Below are positions 50,821 through 61,320 of a stretch of DNA of 64,000 nt, piece by piece. Both the position numbers and the translations under genes were made by a program. Positions within the stretch are counted from its first letter, which is position 1. Each line of letters starts with the position of its first letter. The DNA comes from Caballeronia ptereochthonis (GTDB lineage: Bacteria; Pseudomonadota; Gammaproteobacteria; Burkholderiales; Burkholderiaceae): assembly GCF_001545075.1 (NCBI RefSeq), contig NZ_FCOB02000017.1, positions 1 through 64,000 of the forward strand, read 5' to 3'. The notes beneath the pieces are model-generated. The model did no database searches, was not told where the DNA came from, and worked only from the letters and a program-made list of their open reading frames with translations.

Positions 50821-51060
50821 TCAGGAATACCCTTGACGCCGCTCGCTGCGGCTGAAGCTCTGGCGCGAGCGCCAGTCTTCCGAGCGCAGGACGAACTCGC
50901 CGTCTTCGCGCGCTTCTTCTTCGGAATTGAAGCCCTCGTCGCTATAAGCGACGACCTTCATTCCGCCCCCCGCCGTCCGTTCGACGGTGATGCCCCAGTG
51001 CCACCCGCCTTCCTGATGAAAGACGTGCAGCGTCGGCTTCGACGATGTGGTCAGTTCCAT
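50821..51060 (-). CDS. Hypothetical protein (79 aa)
   Basis: 79 residues, MELTTSSKPTLHVFHQEGGWHWGITVER..., ending RSRQSFSRSERRQGYS. Hydrophilic, no signal peptide. GAAGGAGCC upstream of the start supports translation. No family recognised. Confidence 0.6.
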   Translation of the reverse strand: MELTTSSKPTLHVFHQEGGWHWGITVERTAGGGMKVVAYSDEGFNSEEEAREDGEFVLRSEDWRSRQSFSRSERRQGYS

Positions 51061-51347
51061 TGATGCGGCTCCTTCAAGCTGACGTCCTAATGCGTGCTTG
51101 CCTCCTCCGAACGCCCTTGATTACCGGCGTTTGATTATCGATATCGAGTTGATGGTGATGTGGAAAGTGGCACTGGCACCCGCTCAGAACAGCATACGCA
51201 ATGCGATGCTGCGTTGCAACACGCAATTACCCTAGGCGTGGCGGGAATGGAACGCGCTTGGGGAGAATAGCGAAAGGTCGCGACCGTTGAGCGCAGTAGG
51301 CAGCGAGATGACGACGACGACAGCGCGCCGCCATCTTCGCGCCGGTT

Positions 51348-51854
51348 TCATTCCCCGTCCCAGTATCCGAGCGAATCGCTTGCGCGAAACACGGCGCGCA
51401 GCCCTTTCACGCCCGGTTCATCGGCGACGAGCACGGCCTGCCGCCCCGTGTCGGGATACTCCACCACTTCAGGCGAAAGCATCGTGCTGATCGCGAGGTA
51501 GCGCAATGCCTGCGTGCCCGTATTGACGATCTGGTGCGCCGTTTCGACATCGCCCGGTGGACAGGCGATGACATCGCCCGCGCGGATCGCATGCTTCTCG
51601 TTGCCGAGGCGCACCTCGCCCTCGCCTTCGATGACGAAGAACATCTCCTCGTTCACGCGATGATGATGAAACGGAAACGCGCGCTTGCCCGGTTCGAGCA
51701 CGATGAGGCTGTAGCCGAGTTTTTTCGCGCCGAGCAAGCCGCCGATACGCGCGATGCGCGGCGCATAGCGTTCGGCGGCGGCGCCCGTCGGCGCGAATTG
51801 GGGCGGCAGCGGCTGGGGATCGAGCGCATCGAGATTGATGATGGGCGGTTTCAT
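51348..51854 (-). CDS. Cupin-domain protein
   Basis: 168 residues. Cupin motif 1 FPFHHHRVNEEMFFVIEGEGEVRLG carries the clustered His ligands and Glu; motif 2 VIACPPGDVETAHQIVNTG has the last His. Likely a metal-binding sugar- or small-molecule-related cupin. Stand-alone. Confidence 0.87.
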   Translation of the reverse strand: MKPPIINLDALDPQPLPPQFAPTGAAAERYAPRIARIGGLLGAKKLGYSLIVLEPGKRAFPFHHHRVNEEMFFVIEGEGEVRLGNEKHAIRAGDVIACPPGDVETAHQIVNTGTQALRYLAISTMLSPEVVEYPDTGRQAVLVADEPGVKGLRAVFRASDSLGYWDGE

Positions 51855-51887
51855 GTTTTGCGTTCGTGGTGGAATTTCAAGCGTTTG

Positions 51888-52685
51888 TCATTCGCATGTC
51901 ACGCGGGCGCCGGCGCTCGCGTCGTGTTCGCCGAGCCAGGCCGCAATCGCGCCGCAGGTCCAGTCCGGGTCGTCGTGCGGCAGGTCGTGACCGGCCCACG
52001 GATGCACCGTGTGGGCCGCGCGCCATCGCGCCGCGACGCGCGCGGAGCATACCGGATCGACGAGCCGGTCGCCCGCCGACGAAAGCAGCAGCACAGGGCA
52101 AGGAGGCGCGGCGGCGCGTGCGCGAAAGCGCGCCGCCGCAGCGAGTTGTCGCATTGCATTGGCTGCGCTCGCGCCATGCGTGCGCCGCAGGTGCGCCCAT
52201 TGCGCGATGTCCGCATCCGCCGTCTCGCCGCGATTGCATGTCAGGCGATGAATCAGCGCTTCGCATCGCTCGGGGCGCGTCCAGCTCATCGCGATGCGAG
52301 CCAGCATCGGCCATGCCGCCGGACGCAGGCGTTCATGCACGCGCGCGAACGGCCGCATGCTCGTGTTGATCAATACGAGCCGCTCGATCTCGTGAGGATG
52401 CCGCTCGGCCCACGCGGTCGCGACCATCGCGCCGAGCGACATCGCGAGCACGCGGCAAGGCAGGTGCACGCCCAGCGCGGCGGCGCGCGCGCGCACGAAG
52501 TCCATCATCGCGACGACGGACCGCGGCGCCTCGTGCGCACGCTCGGCGCCATTGCCCGGCAGATCGATGCACACGACTTGCCCGCCCGCTCCGACGAGCC
52601 CATGCGCGACGAACGCCGCCTCGAACTCGCCCCAGTGGCGCGTTTCGCGCGTGAGGCCGCGCAGCAGGATCCAGTGGCTCATCAT
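51888..52685 (-). CDS. Alpha/beta hydrolase
   Basis: 265 residues starting MMSHWILLRGLTRETRHWGEF. Fold signatures: VCIDLPGNGAE, the nucleophile elbow VLAMSLGAMVATAW (Ser), an acidic residue in SSAGDRLVDP and the catalytic His in HPWAGHDLPHDDPDW. Its ATG overlaps the stop of the upstream M14 peptidase gene (ATGATGA arrangement), so the two are translationally coupled. Substrate unknown. Confidence 0.87.
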   Translation of the reverse strand: MMSHWILLRGLTRETRHWGEFEAAFVAHGLVGAGGQVVCIDLPGNGAERAHEAPRSVVAMMDFVRARAAALGVHLPCRVLAMSLGAMVATAWAERHPHEIERLVLINTSMRPFARVHERLRPAAWPMLARIAMSWTRPERCEALIHRLTCNRGETADADIAQWAHLRRTHGASAANAMRQLAAAARFRARAAAPPCPVLLLSSAGDRLVDPVCSARVAARWRAAHTVHPWAGHDLPHDDPDWTCGAIAAWLGEHDASAGARVTCE

Positions 52686-53716
52686 TCGCCCGTGCGATGC
52701 CAGTGCTCCTGCGCGCGCAGCAGCACCTCCTCGCGGAATGCGCCGCTCGGCAGCCAGCGGCGCGACGAGTACGCGGCACGCGTGAGGAAATCGAAAAAAT
52801 TCGGATGACGCCGCAGAACGCGCCGCGTGCGGTGCGCCTTGATCGGATTGAAGATGCCGAGGCGCGAGAACATCTGCATCGGGTTCTTGCGAATCCAGCG
52901 CCAGGAGCCGAGTTCGAGCGTCATCGGCAGGAAGATGTTGGGCGCGCGCGAGCGATCGTAGGCGAAGTCCCACAGATCGCCGTGCAGCAGGTATTGATGG
53001 CTCTGCGGCTCGAATGCATAGCCGTGGTGCGGATACGACTCCTCGAACATCGTCTTGAGGAGAAACATTTCCGGCAGATGCGCCATTTGCCGCTCGGTGC
53101 GCGCGTAGGGAAACCAGATGCTGTCGTCCCAGCCGAAGCCCGAATGACAGTCGAGCGCGAAGCTCAGGGGCCGCGACATCAACTCCTCCTCGGCGACCGC
53201 AAGAAGCGCCGCGCTCTCGGCTTCCATGCGGCCGTCGACGGGACCGCGATACCACGGCAGCCATGGCCCGATGCGCTGCCCGCCCGCGAGAAACGGCACG
53301 CGCCCTTCCGCGCTCTGCGGCGCGTTGCGCATCAGGTCGACGCCGTTCGGATTCGCGCGCGTGCGGGCGAACATTCCGCCGGGATTGACGATCGGCATGA
53401 AGATGAGACGGATCGCGCGCAACTGCTGATGCAGCGTCTCGTCCCATTCGAGGCGCCTCAGGAGCGCACGCATGTATTCGAGCACGAGCTGCGTGCCGAT
53501 GCATTCGAGCCCATGCACGCCGCCGAAAAAACCGATGGCCGGCGCTTGCGGGTCCTCCGAGCCGATCGACGCGGTCAGAAGCGGAAACGAATGGCCCCGC
53601 GCGCGGATTTCACAGACCGTGCGCCACTCGAAGCGCGCGCCGCCCGCGATGCGGATCGCATTCAGCTCGTCCATCTCCGGAAAGCTGCTCGTCGTGACGA
53701 CGCTCGAAGTGCTCAT
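52682..53716 (-). CDS. M14-family zinc carboxypeptidase-like protein
   Basis: 344 residues. Zinc ligands visible as GGVHGLECIG (His-x-x-Glu) and FALDCHSGFGWDD (His), with FMPIVNPGGMFARTRANPNGVDLMRN (in parts) containing the conserved NPxG and N-R/D region. This is the M14 group of cytoplasmic peptidases, lacking a signal peptide. Coupled to the downstream alpha/beta hydrolase. Confidence 0.87.
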   Translation of the reverse strand: MSTSSVVTTSSFPEMDELNAIRIAGGARFEWRTVCEIRARGHSFPLLTASIGSEDPQAPAIGFFGGVHGLECIGTQLVLEYMRALLRRLEWDETLHQQLRAIRLIFMPIVNPGGMFARTRANPNGVDLMRNAPQSAEGRVPFLAGGQRIGPWLPWYRGPVDGRMEAESAALLAVAEEELMSRPLSFALDCHSGFGWDDSIWFPYARTERQMAHLPEMFLLKTMFEESYPHHGYAFEPQSHQYLLHGDLWDFAYDRSRAPNIFLPMTLELGSWRWIRKNPMQMFSRLGIFNPIKAHRTRRVLRRHPNFFDFLTRAAYSSRRWLPSGAFREEVLLRAQEHWHRTGE

Positions 53717-53985
53717 GGCGGCCTGTTGTCGTGTGCCTGTTTTGCGTGCCTGTGTGCTTGTAATCCCAGACTATGGGTCCGTCCTTCCGCTGCGTCCCGC
53801 TGGAAACGCGCCGGAACTCGCCGCCCGAAACAATCGAGTATACGGCTGATCGTCAGTACACGGCATGTCGATGTGAACTGATGCGCAACGGCGCGAGAGC
53901 GAAACGGCTTCTGCGCGTTTTCGTTCTGTCACCTAGAATGAGATGTCCGCCTTATGACCACTTTAGGCGGTGTGAGGTATTCGTC

Positions 53986-54237
53986 ATGACATCCATTTCC
54001 CGCATCATTCTCGGCGCGCTGGCTCTGTGCTGCGCAGCCTCCGCGCTTGCGCAGCCGCAGGCGCCCGCCAACGATCCGAACGCGCCGAAGACGCGCGCGC
54101 AGGTCCGGCAGGAGTTCCTGCTGTGGCGCGCGGCCGGCTACGATCCCAACGACTGGCTGAACTACCCGGACAACGCGTTGCGCGCGAGCCGGATCGTCGC
54201 GCAACGGCAGGCTCAGGGCAATACCGCGGTGCACTGA
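53986..54237 (+). CDS. DUF4148-like small secreted protein
   Basis: 83 residues from ATG 53986 with a signal peptide (MTSISRIILGALALCCAASALA). The mature part, KTRAQVRQEFLLWRAAGYDPNDWLNYPDN (in parts), matches the DUF4148 pattern of Burkholderia periplasmic proteins. Role unknown. Confidence 0.78.
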   Translation: MTSISRIILGALALCCAASALAQPQAPANDPNAPKTRAQVRQEFLLWRAAGYDPNDWLNYPDNALRASRIVAQRQAQGNTAVH

Positions 54238-54260
54238 GCCGCGCGCGCTCCCGGCCTTCG

Positions 54261-55442
<1,182 letters not shown>

Positions 55443-55530
55443 CGGCAACTCTCCAGGGGAACGGGCGGTCGAGCCGCAAGCTTAACCGCGCGAACGCATT
55501 GCGCGCCAGTCGCGATTTCCCCGTGAGGGC

Positions 55531-55911
55531 TCATTCATCGTATTCGGTGTATTTGCGCGCGTCGCCCTTCACCTTGTGCGCCGGATACTTCGAGCGGTTC
55601 AGCGCCATCTTTTCGATCAGCGCGCGATGAAGATCGACGTCGAGCGCGTCCGCGAGCATCACGAGATACGCGAGCACGTCCGCCATCTCGTGACGGATCG
55701 CTCTCAGCTTCGCATCGTCGAGTTCGGTCTTGTCGCCCGTCGCAAGCCAAGTAAACGGCTCGAGCAACTCGCTCGCCTCGACCGAAAGCGCTGAGGCCAG
55801 ATTCTTCGGCGAGTGGAACCGGCTCCAGTCCCGCTCGCGGACGAATTCGCGCAGCATGTCGCGCATCTGCGCGAGTTCGCCGCCGCTCTCCTGTTGATTC
55901 TGTTGCTCCAT
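55531..55911 (-). CDS. MazG-like nucleotide pyrophosphohydrolase
   Basis: 126 residues from ATG 55911, with GAGG six bases upstream. Motifs: FHSPKNLASALSVEASELLEPF (EExxE-like metal-binding helix) and EMADVLAYLVMLADALDVDL. It belongs to the RS21-C6/MazG-like group that hydrolyses non-canonical nucleoside triphosphates. Confidence 0.9.
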   Translation of the reverse strand: MEQQNQQESGGELAQMRDMLREFVRERDWSRFHSPKNLASALSVEASELLEPFTWLATGDKTELDDAKLRAIRHEMADVLAYLVMLADALDVDLHRALIEKMALNRSKYPAHKVKGDARKYTEYDE

Positions 55912-55949
55912 TCGCATCCTCTGACGTTTGGTCGCGTGTGCCTCGTAGC

Positions 55950-56420
55950 TTAACGCGGCGACTGCGCCTGCCTCGAATCGATCGCACCCGAGCCGCATCT
56001 GGCATGTGCGTCCGCGTCTCCATGAGGAAAACGCCGCGGGCATGGAGGCGCCGCTGCTGGACATCTTCGCGTCCGCGGGCGTCAGGTTCATTCAGGGAAC
56101 GATGGAGCGCATCCAGGCCGAACGCAATCAGGTCGAAGTGCGCGGCGCCGACGGCTCGTATTCGGCCGTTCTGGCGACGGGCAGCCGCCTGTTCTGCCCG
56201 CAGATGCCGGGGCTCGCGCAGCACGCGTTCAGCGTGGATCAGGTGGACGAAGCCGCGGCGCTCGAGGCGCACATCAAGAATCTCGCGAGGTGAAGATGTC
56301 GGGCGCGCAGGCGAAGGAGCTGAAGACGCGCATCAACACCGAGTGGATCTATCCGCGCCGAACGCGGAGCGGGCCGAAGCGTTCGCGGCGGCGGACCCGC
56401 TGCGTATCGTCGTGGCGTAA
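55950..56420 (+). pseudogene. FAD/NAD(P)-dependent oxidoreductase (NDH-2-like), internally deleted
   Basis: One frame gives IWHVRPRLHEENAAGMEAPLLDIFASAGVRFIQG (in parts), VLATGSRLFCPQMPGL and DEAAALEAHIKNLA, the middle of this flavoprotein family. Immediately afterwards comes GAQAKELKTRINTEWIYP and, after a one-base shift, PNAERAEAFAAADPLRIVVA with a stop at 56420, the family's C-terminus. The N-terminal FAD motif and the NAD-binding half are missing, so roughly two-thirds of a normal 400-residue protein has been lost. Confidence 0.7.
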
Positions 56421-56426
56421 TGGCGC

Positions 56427-57410
56427 TCACGCCGCCGGATAAAGTCCCAGCGTGCGCGCGTGCAGGCGCGCGAGCCCGAGAAGCGCATCGGTGAACGGCG
56501 TCGGCACGCCGGTCATCGTGCCGAGCTCGCGCACCGAAGCGACGAGCGCGTCGAGCTCGACCGCCTTGCCCGCCTGCACGTCCTGCAGCATCGACGTCTT
56601 CATCGCGCCGAGCTTGAGCGTGACGGCGTGACGGTCTTCCGGCTCCTGCCCGATCGGAATGCCGAAGCGCGCGCCGATTTCCTTCGCTTCCCGCATCACG
56701 TTGGTCACGAAGCCGCGCACGAGATCGTCGCTCAGGATGCGGTCGGTGGTCGCGCCGGTGATCGCGCTGATGGGGTTCATCGTCATGTTGCCCCACAGCT
56801 TGAACCAGACGTCGCGTTGAATCTGCTGAGATAGCGTCGCGTCGAAGCCCGCTTTCGAAAACAGCGACACGAGCGATTCGGTGCGGGCGGTGGGCGCGCC
56901 CTTCGCCTCGCCGAGAATCAGACCCTTGCCCTGGTGATGGCGAATGACGCCCGGCGCTTCCACGAAGCAGCTCGCATGCACGACGCAGCCGACCGTCTGC
57001 GCAGCCGGTATCGCCGCGGCGATGCTGCCATGCGGATCGACCGACGAGAGGCGCTTGCCGGCGAACGGTTCGCCGAGACCGTCGCAGAACCACCACGGCA
57101 CGCCGTTCATCGCGGTCAGCACCGTGGTCCCGGTGGAGAGCAGCGGCGCGATATGCGCGGCGACCGATTCCATTGCGGGCGCCTTGACCGCCACGACGAC
57201 GAGATCCTGCACCCCGAGATCCGCCGGCGCGGCGCTGGCCGCGACCTTCACCGCATGAGCCGCATCCTTCTCGACGAGCCGCAGCCCCTGTTCCCTCAAC
57301 ACGTCGAGCGTGGCGCCGCGCGCGACGACGCTCACGTCGCAGCCCGCCTGCGCGAGCTTCACGCCGATCCAGCCGCCGATGGCGCCCGCGCCATATATGC
57401 ATACTTTCAT
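56427..57410 (-). CDS. 2-dehydropantoate 2-reductase family protein
   Basis: 327 residues. N-terminal NADP-binding motif MKVCIYGAGAIGGWIGVKLAQAG, VVVAVKAPAMESV, then the C-terminal ApbA/PanE domain with WFKLWGNMTMNPISAITGAT (catalytic Lys) and HAVTLKLGAMKTSMLQDVQAGKAVELDAL (in parts). It may make pantoate for coenzyme A or act on a related keto acid; several paralogues are usual in this group. Confidence 0.88.
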   Translation of the reverse strand: MKVCIYGAGAIGGWIGVKLAQAGCDVSVVARGATLDVLREQGLRLVEKDAAHAVKVAASAAPADLGVQDLVVVAVKAPAMESVAAHIAPLLSTGTTVLTAMNGVPWWFCDGLGEPFAGKRLSSVDPHGSIAAAIPAAQTVGCVVHASCFVEAPGVIRHHQGKGLILGEAKGAPTARTESLVSLFSKAGFDATLSQQIQRDVWFKLWGNMTMNPISAITGATTDRILSDDLVRGFVTNVMREAKEIGARFGIPIGQEPEDRHAVTLKLGAMKTSMLQDVQAGKAVELDALVASVRELGTMTGVPTPFTDALLGLARLHARTLGLYPAA

Positions 57411-57482
57411 CGTCCTGATTCCTCGCTCCTGGCAATCAATCGTGTTGCCATTGTAAGAGCGGACCCGACCAGCGCTGCAAAA

Positions 57483-57686
57483 TCAATGCGCGATACCGAC
57501 GGCGAGTTTCGCGACCGTCAGCAGCGTGAGCCCGAACGCGCCCGCGAGCATCACGGCGATGACCGGCAGCAGCGGCAGCTTGATCTGCGCGAAATCGGCG
57601 TTGTGCGACGCGCGCCTGCGCACGCCGAAAAAGCTCCACAGCACGATGCGTATCATTTTCAAGAGGGTCATGACCGGCTCCTTCAT
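57483..57686 (-). CDS. DUF2970 family small membrane protein
   Basis: 67 residues: RIVLWSFFGVRRRASHNADFAQIKL (in parts) then one membrane helix, PLLPVIAVMLAGAFGLTLLTVAKLAVG. The LWSFFGVR block and single C-terminal helix define DUF2970. Divergent from the sulfite-reductase-like gene. Confidence 0.85.
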   Translation of the reverse strand: MKEPVMTLLKMIRIVLWSFFGVRRRASHNADFAQIKLPLLPVIAVMLAGAFGLTLLTVAKLAVGIAH

Positions 57687-57881
57687 TCATCTGAACGGGT
57701 TTTCTCACGCGTTCATGATGAGCGCCGGGCAACATGAAAAACAGCAGCAGTTACGACGTGTTCGGCGGTAGCAGAACGGCGGGTATCACCACTGCTACCG
57801 CAGAATTCATCGCATCTGCTGCTTGTCGGGATGCAGCCGCGCCTTCTATCGTTGACCTCTCTTCGACAGGCCGCCGCATCC

Positions 57882-59651
57882 ATGTACCGATACACCGAGT
57901 TCGACAAATCTTTCGTCAAGAGCCGCGCCGCGCAATTCCGCGATCAGCTCCAACGCTGGCAGGATGGCCGCCTGAGCGAGGACGAGTTCCGGCCGCTGCG
58001 CCTGCAAAACGGCTGGTACGTGCAGCGTCACGCGCCGATGCTGCGCGTGGCCGTGCCATACGGCGAGCTGTCGAGCGCGCAGTTGCGGGTGCTTGCGCGC
58101 ATCGCCCGCGAATACGACGATCCCCATCCCGATGTCTATCGCGCGGCAAGCGTTGCGCAAGGCAGGCTCGGCACCGAGCGCCTGCCGACGCATTGCGCGC
58201 ACTTCACGACACGCACCAACGTCCAGTTCAACTGGATTCCGCTCAACAAGTCCGCCGACGTGATGGACCTGCTCGCCACCGTCGACATGCACGGCATTCA
58301 GACGAGCGGCAATTGCATCCGCAACATTTCCTGCGATGAACGCGCGGGCGTCGCGCCCGATGAAATCGCCGATCCGCGGCCGTTCGCGGAGATCATGCGG
58401 CAATGGACCACGCTGCATCCCGAGTTCGCGTTCCTGCCGCGCAAGTTCAAGATCGCGATTACAGGCGCGAGCGAGGATCGCGCGGCGACCGCATGGCATG
58501 ACGTCGGCCTGCAGCTCGTGCGCAACGCGGCGGGAGAGCTCGGCTTTCGCGTGAGCGCCGGCGGCGGCATGGGACGCACGCCCGTCATCGCGACGCTCAT
58601 GCGCGAGTTCCTGCCGTGGCCGCACATCATGAACTACCTCGAGGCGATCGTGCGCGTGTACAACCGCTACGGCCGCCGCGACAACAAGTACAAGGCGCGC
58701 ATCAAGATCCTGATGAAGACGGAAGGACCGCGCTATATCGACGACGTGAACGAGGAGTTCCGGCAGATCGTCGAGCACGACGGCGCGCCGCATCTCATCT
58801 CCCAGGCGGAACTGGAGCGCGTGCGCGCGTCGTTCGTGCCGCCTGCGTTGCATGCGCATCGAAATGCCTTCGACGAAGCCGGGCTCGATGCGCAAGCCGC
58901 GCGTCATCCCCTCTTCGCGCGCTGGCTGCAACGCAACGTCGCGCCGCACAAGGACCCGGCGCTGCGCATCGTGACGTTGTCGTTCAAGCGTGTGCTGCAA
59001 TCACCGGGCGATGCGACCGCGGACCAGCTCGAGATCGTCGCGGATCTCGCCGCCCGGTTTTCCGCGGGCGAAGCGCGCGTCACGCACACCCAGAACGTCG
59101 TGCTGCCCTGGGTGCGTGCGAGCGAACTGCTCACGCTATGGCAAGCCGCGCGCGATGCGGGCCTCGCCAGCGCGAACGTGCAGCTTCTTACCGACATGAT
59201 CGCGTGCCCGGGCGGCGATTTCTGCGCGCTCGCCAATGCGCGTTCGCTGCCGATCGCGCAGGCCATCAGCGAGCGTTATCAGGATCTCGACGAGCTCGAT
59301 GACATCGGCGAAATCGATCTGCATATCAGCGGCTGCATCAATTCGTGCGGACATCATCACAGCGGGCACATCGGCGTGCTCGGCGTCGACAAGGACGGAC
59401 GCGAGTGGTATCAGATCACGCTCGGCGGCTCGGACGGCAGCGCGGCGAGCGGCGCGCCGCAGCCGGGCAAGGTGATCGGTCCGTCGTTCAGCGCGGCCGA
59501 AGTGCCCGACGTGATCGAGGCGATCCTCACGACCTATCGCGATACACGCGAGCGTCACGAGCGCTTCATCGAAACGGTGCGGCGCGTGGGCATCGATCCG
59601 TTCAAGGCCGCCGCCAACGCCGCGCGCACGAATGATGAGGTGACGGCATGA
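57882..59651 (+). CDS. cysI: Nitrite/sulfite reductase hemoprotein (CysI-like)
   Basis: From ATG 57882 (MYRYTEFDKSFVKSRAAQF), 589 residues. Two ferredoxin-like/sulfite-reductase half-domains (THCAHFTTRTNVQFNWIPL, GGGMGRTPVIA) and the siroheme/4Fe-4S ligands MIACPGGDFCALA (Cys-x5-Cys) and SGCINSCGHHHSGHIG (Cys-x3-Cys). It reduces sulfite to sulfide with six electrons. The stop overlaps the DUF934 start. Confidence 0.92.
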   Translation: MYRYTEFDKSFVKSRAAQFRDQLQRWQDGRLSEDEFRPLRLQNGWYVQRHAPMLRVAVPYGELSSAQLRVLARIAREYDDPHPDVYRAASVAQGRLGTERLPTHCAHFTTRTNVQFNWIPLNKSADVMDLLATVDMHGIQTSGNCIRNISCDERAGVAPDEIADPRPFAEIMRQWTTLHPEFAFLPRKFKIAITGASEDRAATAWHDVGLQLVRNAAGELGFRVSAGGGMGRTPVIATLMREFLPWPHIMNYLEAIVRVYNRYGRRDNKYKARIKILMKTEGPRYIDDVNEEFRQIVEHDGAPHLISQAELERVRASFVPPALHAHRNAFDEAGLDAQAARHPLFARWLQRNVAPHKDPALRIVTLSFKRVLQSPGDATADQLEIVADLAARFSAGEARVTHTQNVVLPWVRASELLTLWQAARDAGLASANVQLLTDMIACPGGDFCALANARSLPIAQAISERYQDLDELDDIGEIDLHISGCINSCGHHHSGHIGVLGVDKDGREWYQITLGGSDGSAASGAPQPGKVIGPSFSAAEVPDVIEAILTTYRDTRERHERFIETVRRVGIDPFKAAANAARTNDEVTA

Positions 59652-60025
59652 ATGGCGTCGATCGCATGCGCATTCTCACGCAGGAGGATCAACACGCGGA
59701 AGCGAACGAACACGTCGCGCGCCTCGCCAACGACGACGATCCGCACTCGCTCAGGGATCGCCTGGCGACGCTCTCGCGCATCGAGCTTCACTTTCCGCAT
59801 TTCACCGATGGCCGCGCCTACAGCCAGGCGTACTTGCTGCGCAGAAGGCTGGGCTTCAAGGGAGACTTGCGCGCGACCGGCGACGTGTTGATCGATCAGC
59901 TCGTGCAGATGGAGCGAACGGGATTCTCGAGCGCGGTATTGAAGGAAGGGGTGAACGCCGCCGACGCCGAACGGCAGTTCGCGCGTTTCTCGGGCTTCTA
60001 TCAGGACGATCTGACCTCTCGCTGA
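59648..60025 (+). CDS. DUF934 protein, sulfite-reductase partner
   Basis: 125 residues: LSRIELHFPHFTDGRAYSQAYLLRRRLGFKGDLRATGDVLIDQL (in parts) is the DUF934 signature. Its ATG overlaps the CysI stop (ATGA). DUF934 genes regularly follow cysI in beta-proteobacteria. Here cysH, cysD and cysN, which usually come next, are absent. Confidence 0.9.
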   Translation: MNGVDRMRILTQEDQHAEANEHVARLANDDDPHSLRDRLATLSRIELHFPHFTDGRAYSQAYLLRRRLGFKGDLRATGDVLIDQLVQMERTGFSSAVLKEGVNAADAERQFARFSGFYQDDLTSR

Positions 60026-60263
60026 GGCGGATTCGATCGAATGTAAGAGCACGCAAACGCTTTTCAAGAGCCGTGCCGCGAAAATAAATCGCCCTGAAAA
60101 AACAGGTCTTCGGTATTGAAACGATAGCCTTCGCACCTACCTTGGATGCAAGGACAGCGGCAACCCGCGCTGTCGTTTCAAATTCCTGCTGCCGGCCTTG
60201 CAGGCGTTCGCGGCTCTCGCAACGAACGTTCGCCTGATGGCCGCAACCATCGGAGACTCGACC

Positions 60264-60698
60264 ATGAGTGAGTTTTATTTTAGCGGTGACATTTTCTCGG
60301 AGCTGGACCGCGTGCAACGGCAGATGTCCTCGCTCTTCGGCAATCTCCCCTCGAGCATCCGTTCGAGCCGCGCGGATGCATTTCCTCAACTGAATATCGG
60401 CAGCACCGACGACGCCATTCAGATCGTCGCGTTTGCCCCGGGCGTCGAGCCTTCGTCGCTCGATGTCACCGTCGACAAGGGCACGCTCACCATCAGCGGC
60501 GAGCGCCGTGCGCAACCGGCCGCTGAAGGCTCGCGCACTTACGCGAAAGAGCGGTTCGTGGGCAGCTTCCGCCGCGTGATCGAGCTGCCGCAGAACGCGG
60601 ACACCGACAAGGTCGAAGCGCGCTATGAGAACGGCACGCTGTCCATCACCATCGGCAAGCGCGAAGCGTCCAAGCCGCGCGCCATCACCATTCAGTAA
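60264..60698 (+). CDS. Small heat-shock protein (Hsp20) 1
   Basis: 144 residues from ATG 60264 (GGAG upstream). Alpha-crystallin domain: FPQLNIGSTDDAIQIVAFAPGVEPSSLDVTVDKGTLTISGER (in parts), ENGTLSITIGKRE. Holds unfolding proteins for refolding. TATTGAAA and CCTACCTT about 14 bp apart upstream weakly resemble a sigma-32 promoter. It precedes a second Hsp20 gene by 13 bp. Confidence 0.9.
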   Translation: MSEFYFSGDIFSELDRVQRQMSSLFGNLPSSIRSSRADAFPQLNIGSTDDAIQIVAFAPGVEPSSLDVTVDKGTLTISGERRAQPAAEGSRTYAKERFVGSFRRVIELPQNADTDKVEARYENGTLSITIGKREASKPRAITIQ

Positions 60699-60711
60699 TA
60701 GGGAACCCATC

Positions 60712-61116
60712 ATGACCGATAACACGCAAATCGCCCCGCAAGACACGAGCGAAGTGGCGCGCAAGCGCGAAGACACGGTGCGCCGCCCGACGGTGACGCC
60801 CGCGGTCGATATCGTCGAGGATAGCCATGGCATCACGCTGTGGGCCGACCTGCCCGGCGTGCCGCGCGAGAAGCTCGATGTGAAGGTGCACGATGCGCGC
60901 CTCACCATCGAAGCCGAGGCGGACCTGCCGGTGCAGGGCGCGCTGCGCGTGCACCACGCCGAATTGCGCGCGCCGCGTTTCGCACGCGCCTTCACGGTGA
61001 GCGACGACTTCGACACCGCGAAGATCGATGCGAACCTCGCCAACGGCGTGCTCAAGCTGACCATTCCGCGGCGCGAGGAAGCGCGTCCGCGCCGCGTCGA
61101 AGTGCACGCGAGCTGA
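60712..61116 (+). CDS. Small heat-shock protein (Hsp20) 2
   Basis: 134 residues from ATG 60712. Alpha-crystallin domain: PAVDIVEDSHGITLWADLPGVPREKLDVKVHDARLTIEAE (in parts) and LANGVLKLTIPRREEARPR. Paired Hsp20 proteins of this kind commonly form mixed oligomers. A terminator follows. Confidence 0.9.
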   Translation: MTDNTQIAPQDTSEVARKREDTVRRPTVTPAVDIVEDSHGITLWADLPGVPREKLDVKVHDARLTIEAEADLPVQGALRVHHAELRAPRFARAFTVSDDFDTAKIDANLANGVLKLTIPRREEARPRRVEVHAS

Positions 61117-61169
61117 GCGTCCATCAAGGCTTGATCGCCAACCCGCCTCAATAAGCTTCAATTCGAAAG

Positions 61170-61194
61170 GCCGCGATTTTTCGCGGCTTTTTTT
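61170..61194 (+). terminator. Rho-independent terminator after the Hsp20 pair
   Basis: GCCGCGA-TTTT-TCGCGGC followed by seven T on the plus strand. Confidence 0.9.
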
Positions 61195-61320
61195 GCGCGC
61201 GCAACATCCGGCGACAGACCGCCAGCCACCATTCTTTTCGCGCTACAGCCCTGCCTCTATAATCGTCAGCGGCGGCCGCCGCCGCCCACGCTCATAAACT
61301 CATTAAAAGTAGGGACTATC

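Noticed and set aside
60100..60263. A sigma-32 promoter before the Hsp20 genes as a firm feature
   Set aside because: TATTGAAA and CCTACCTT match the consensus only partly; mentioned under the gene but not called.
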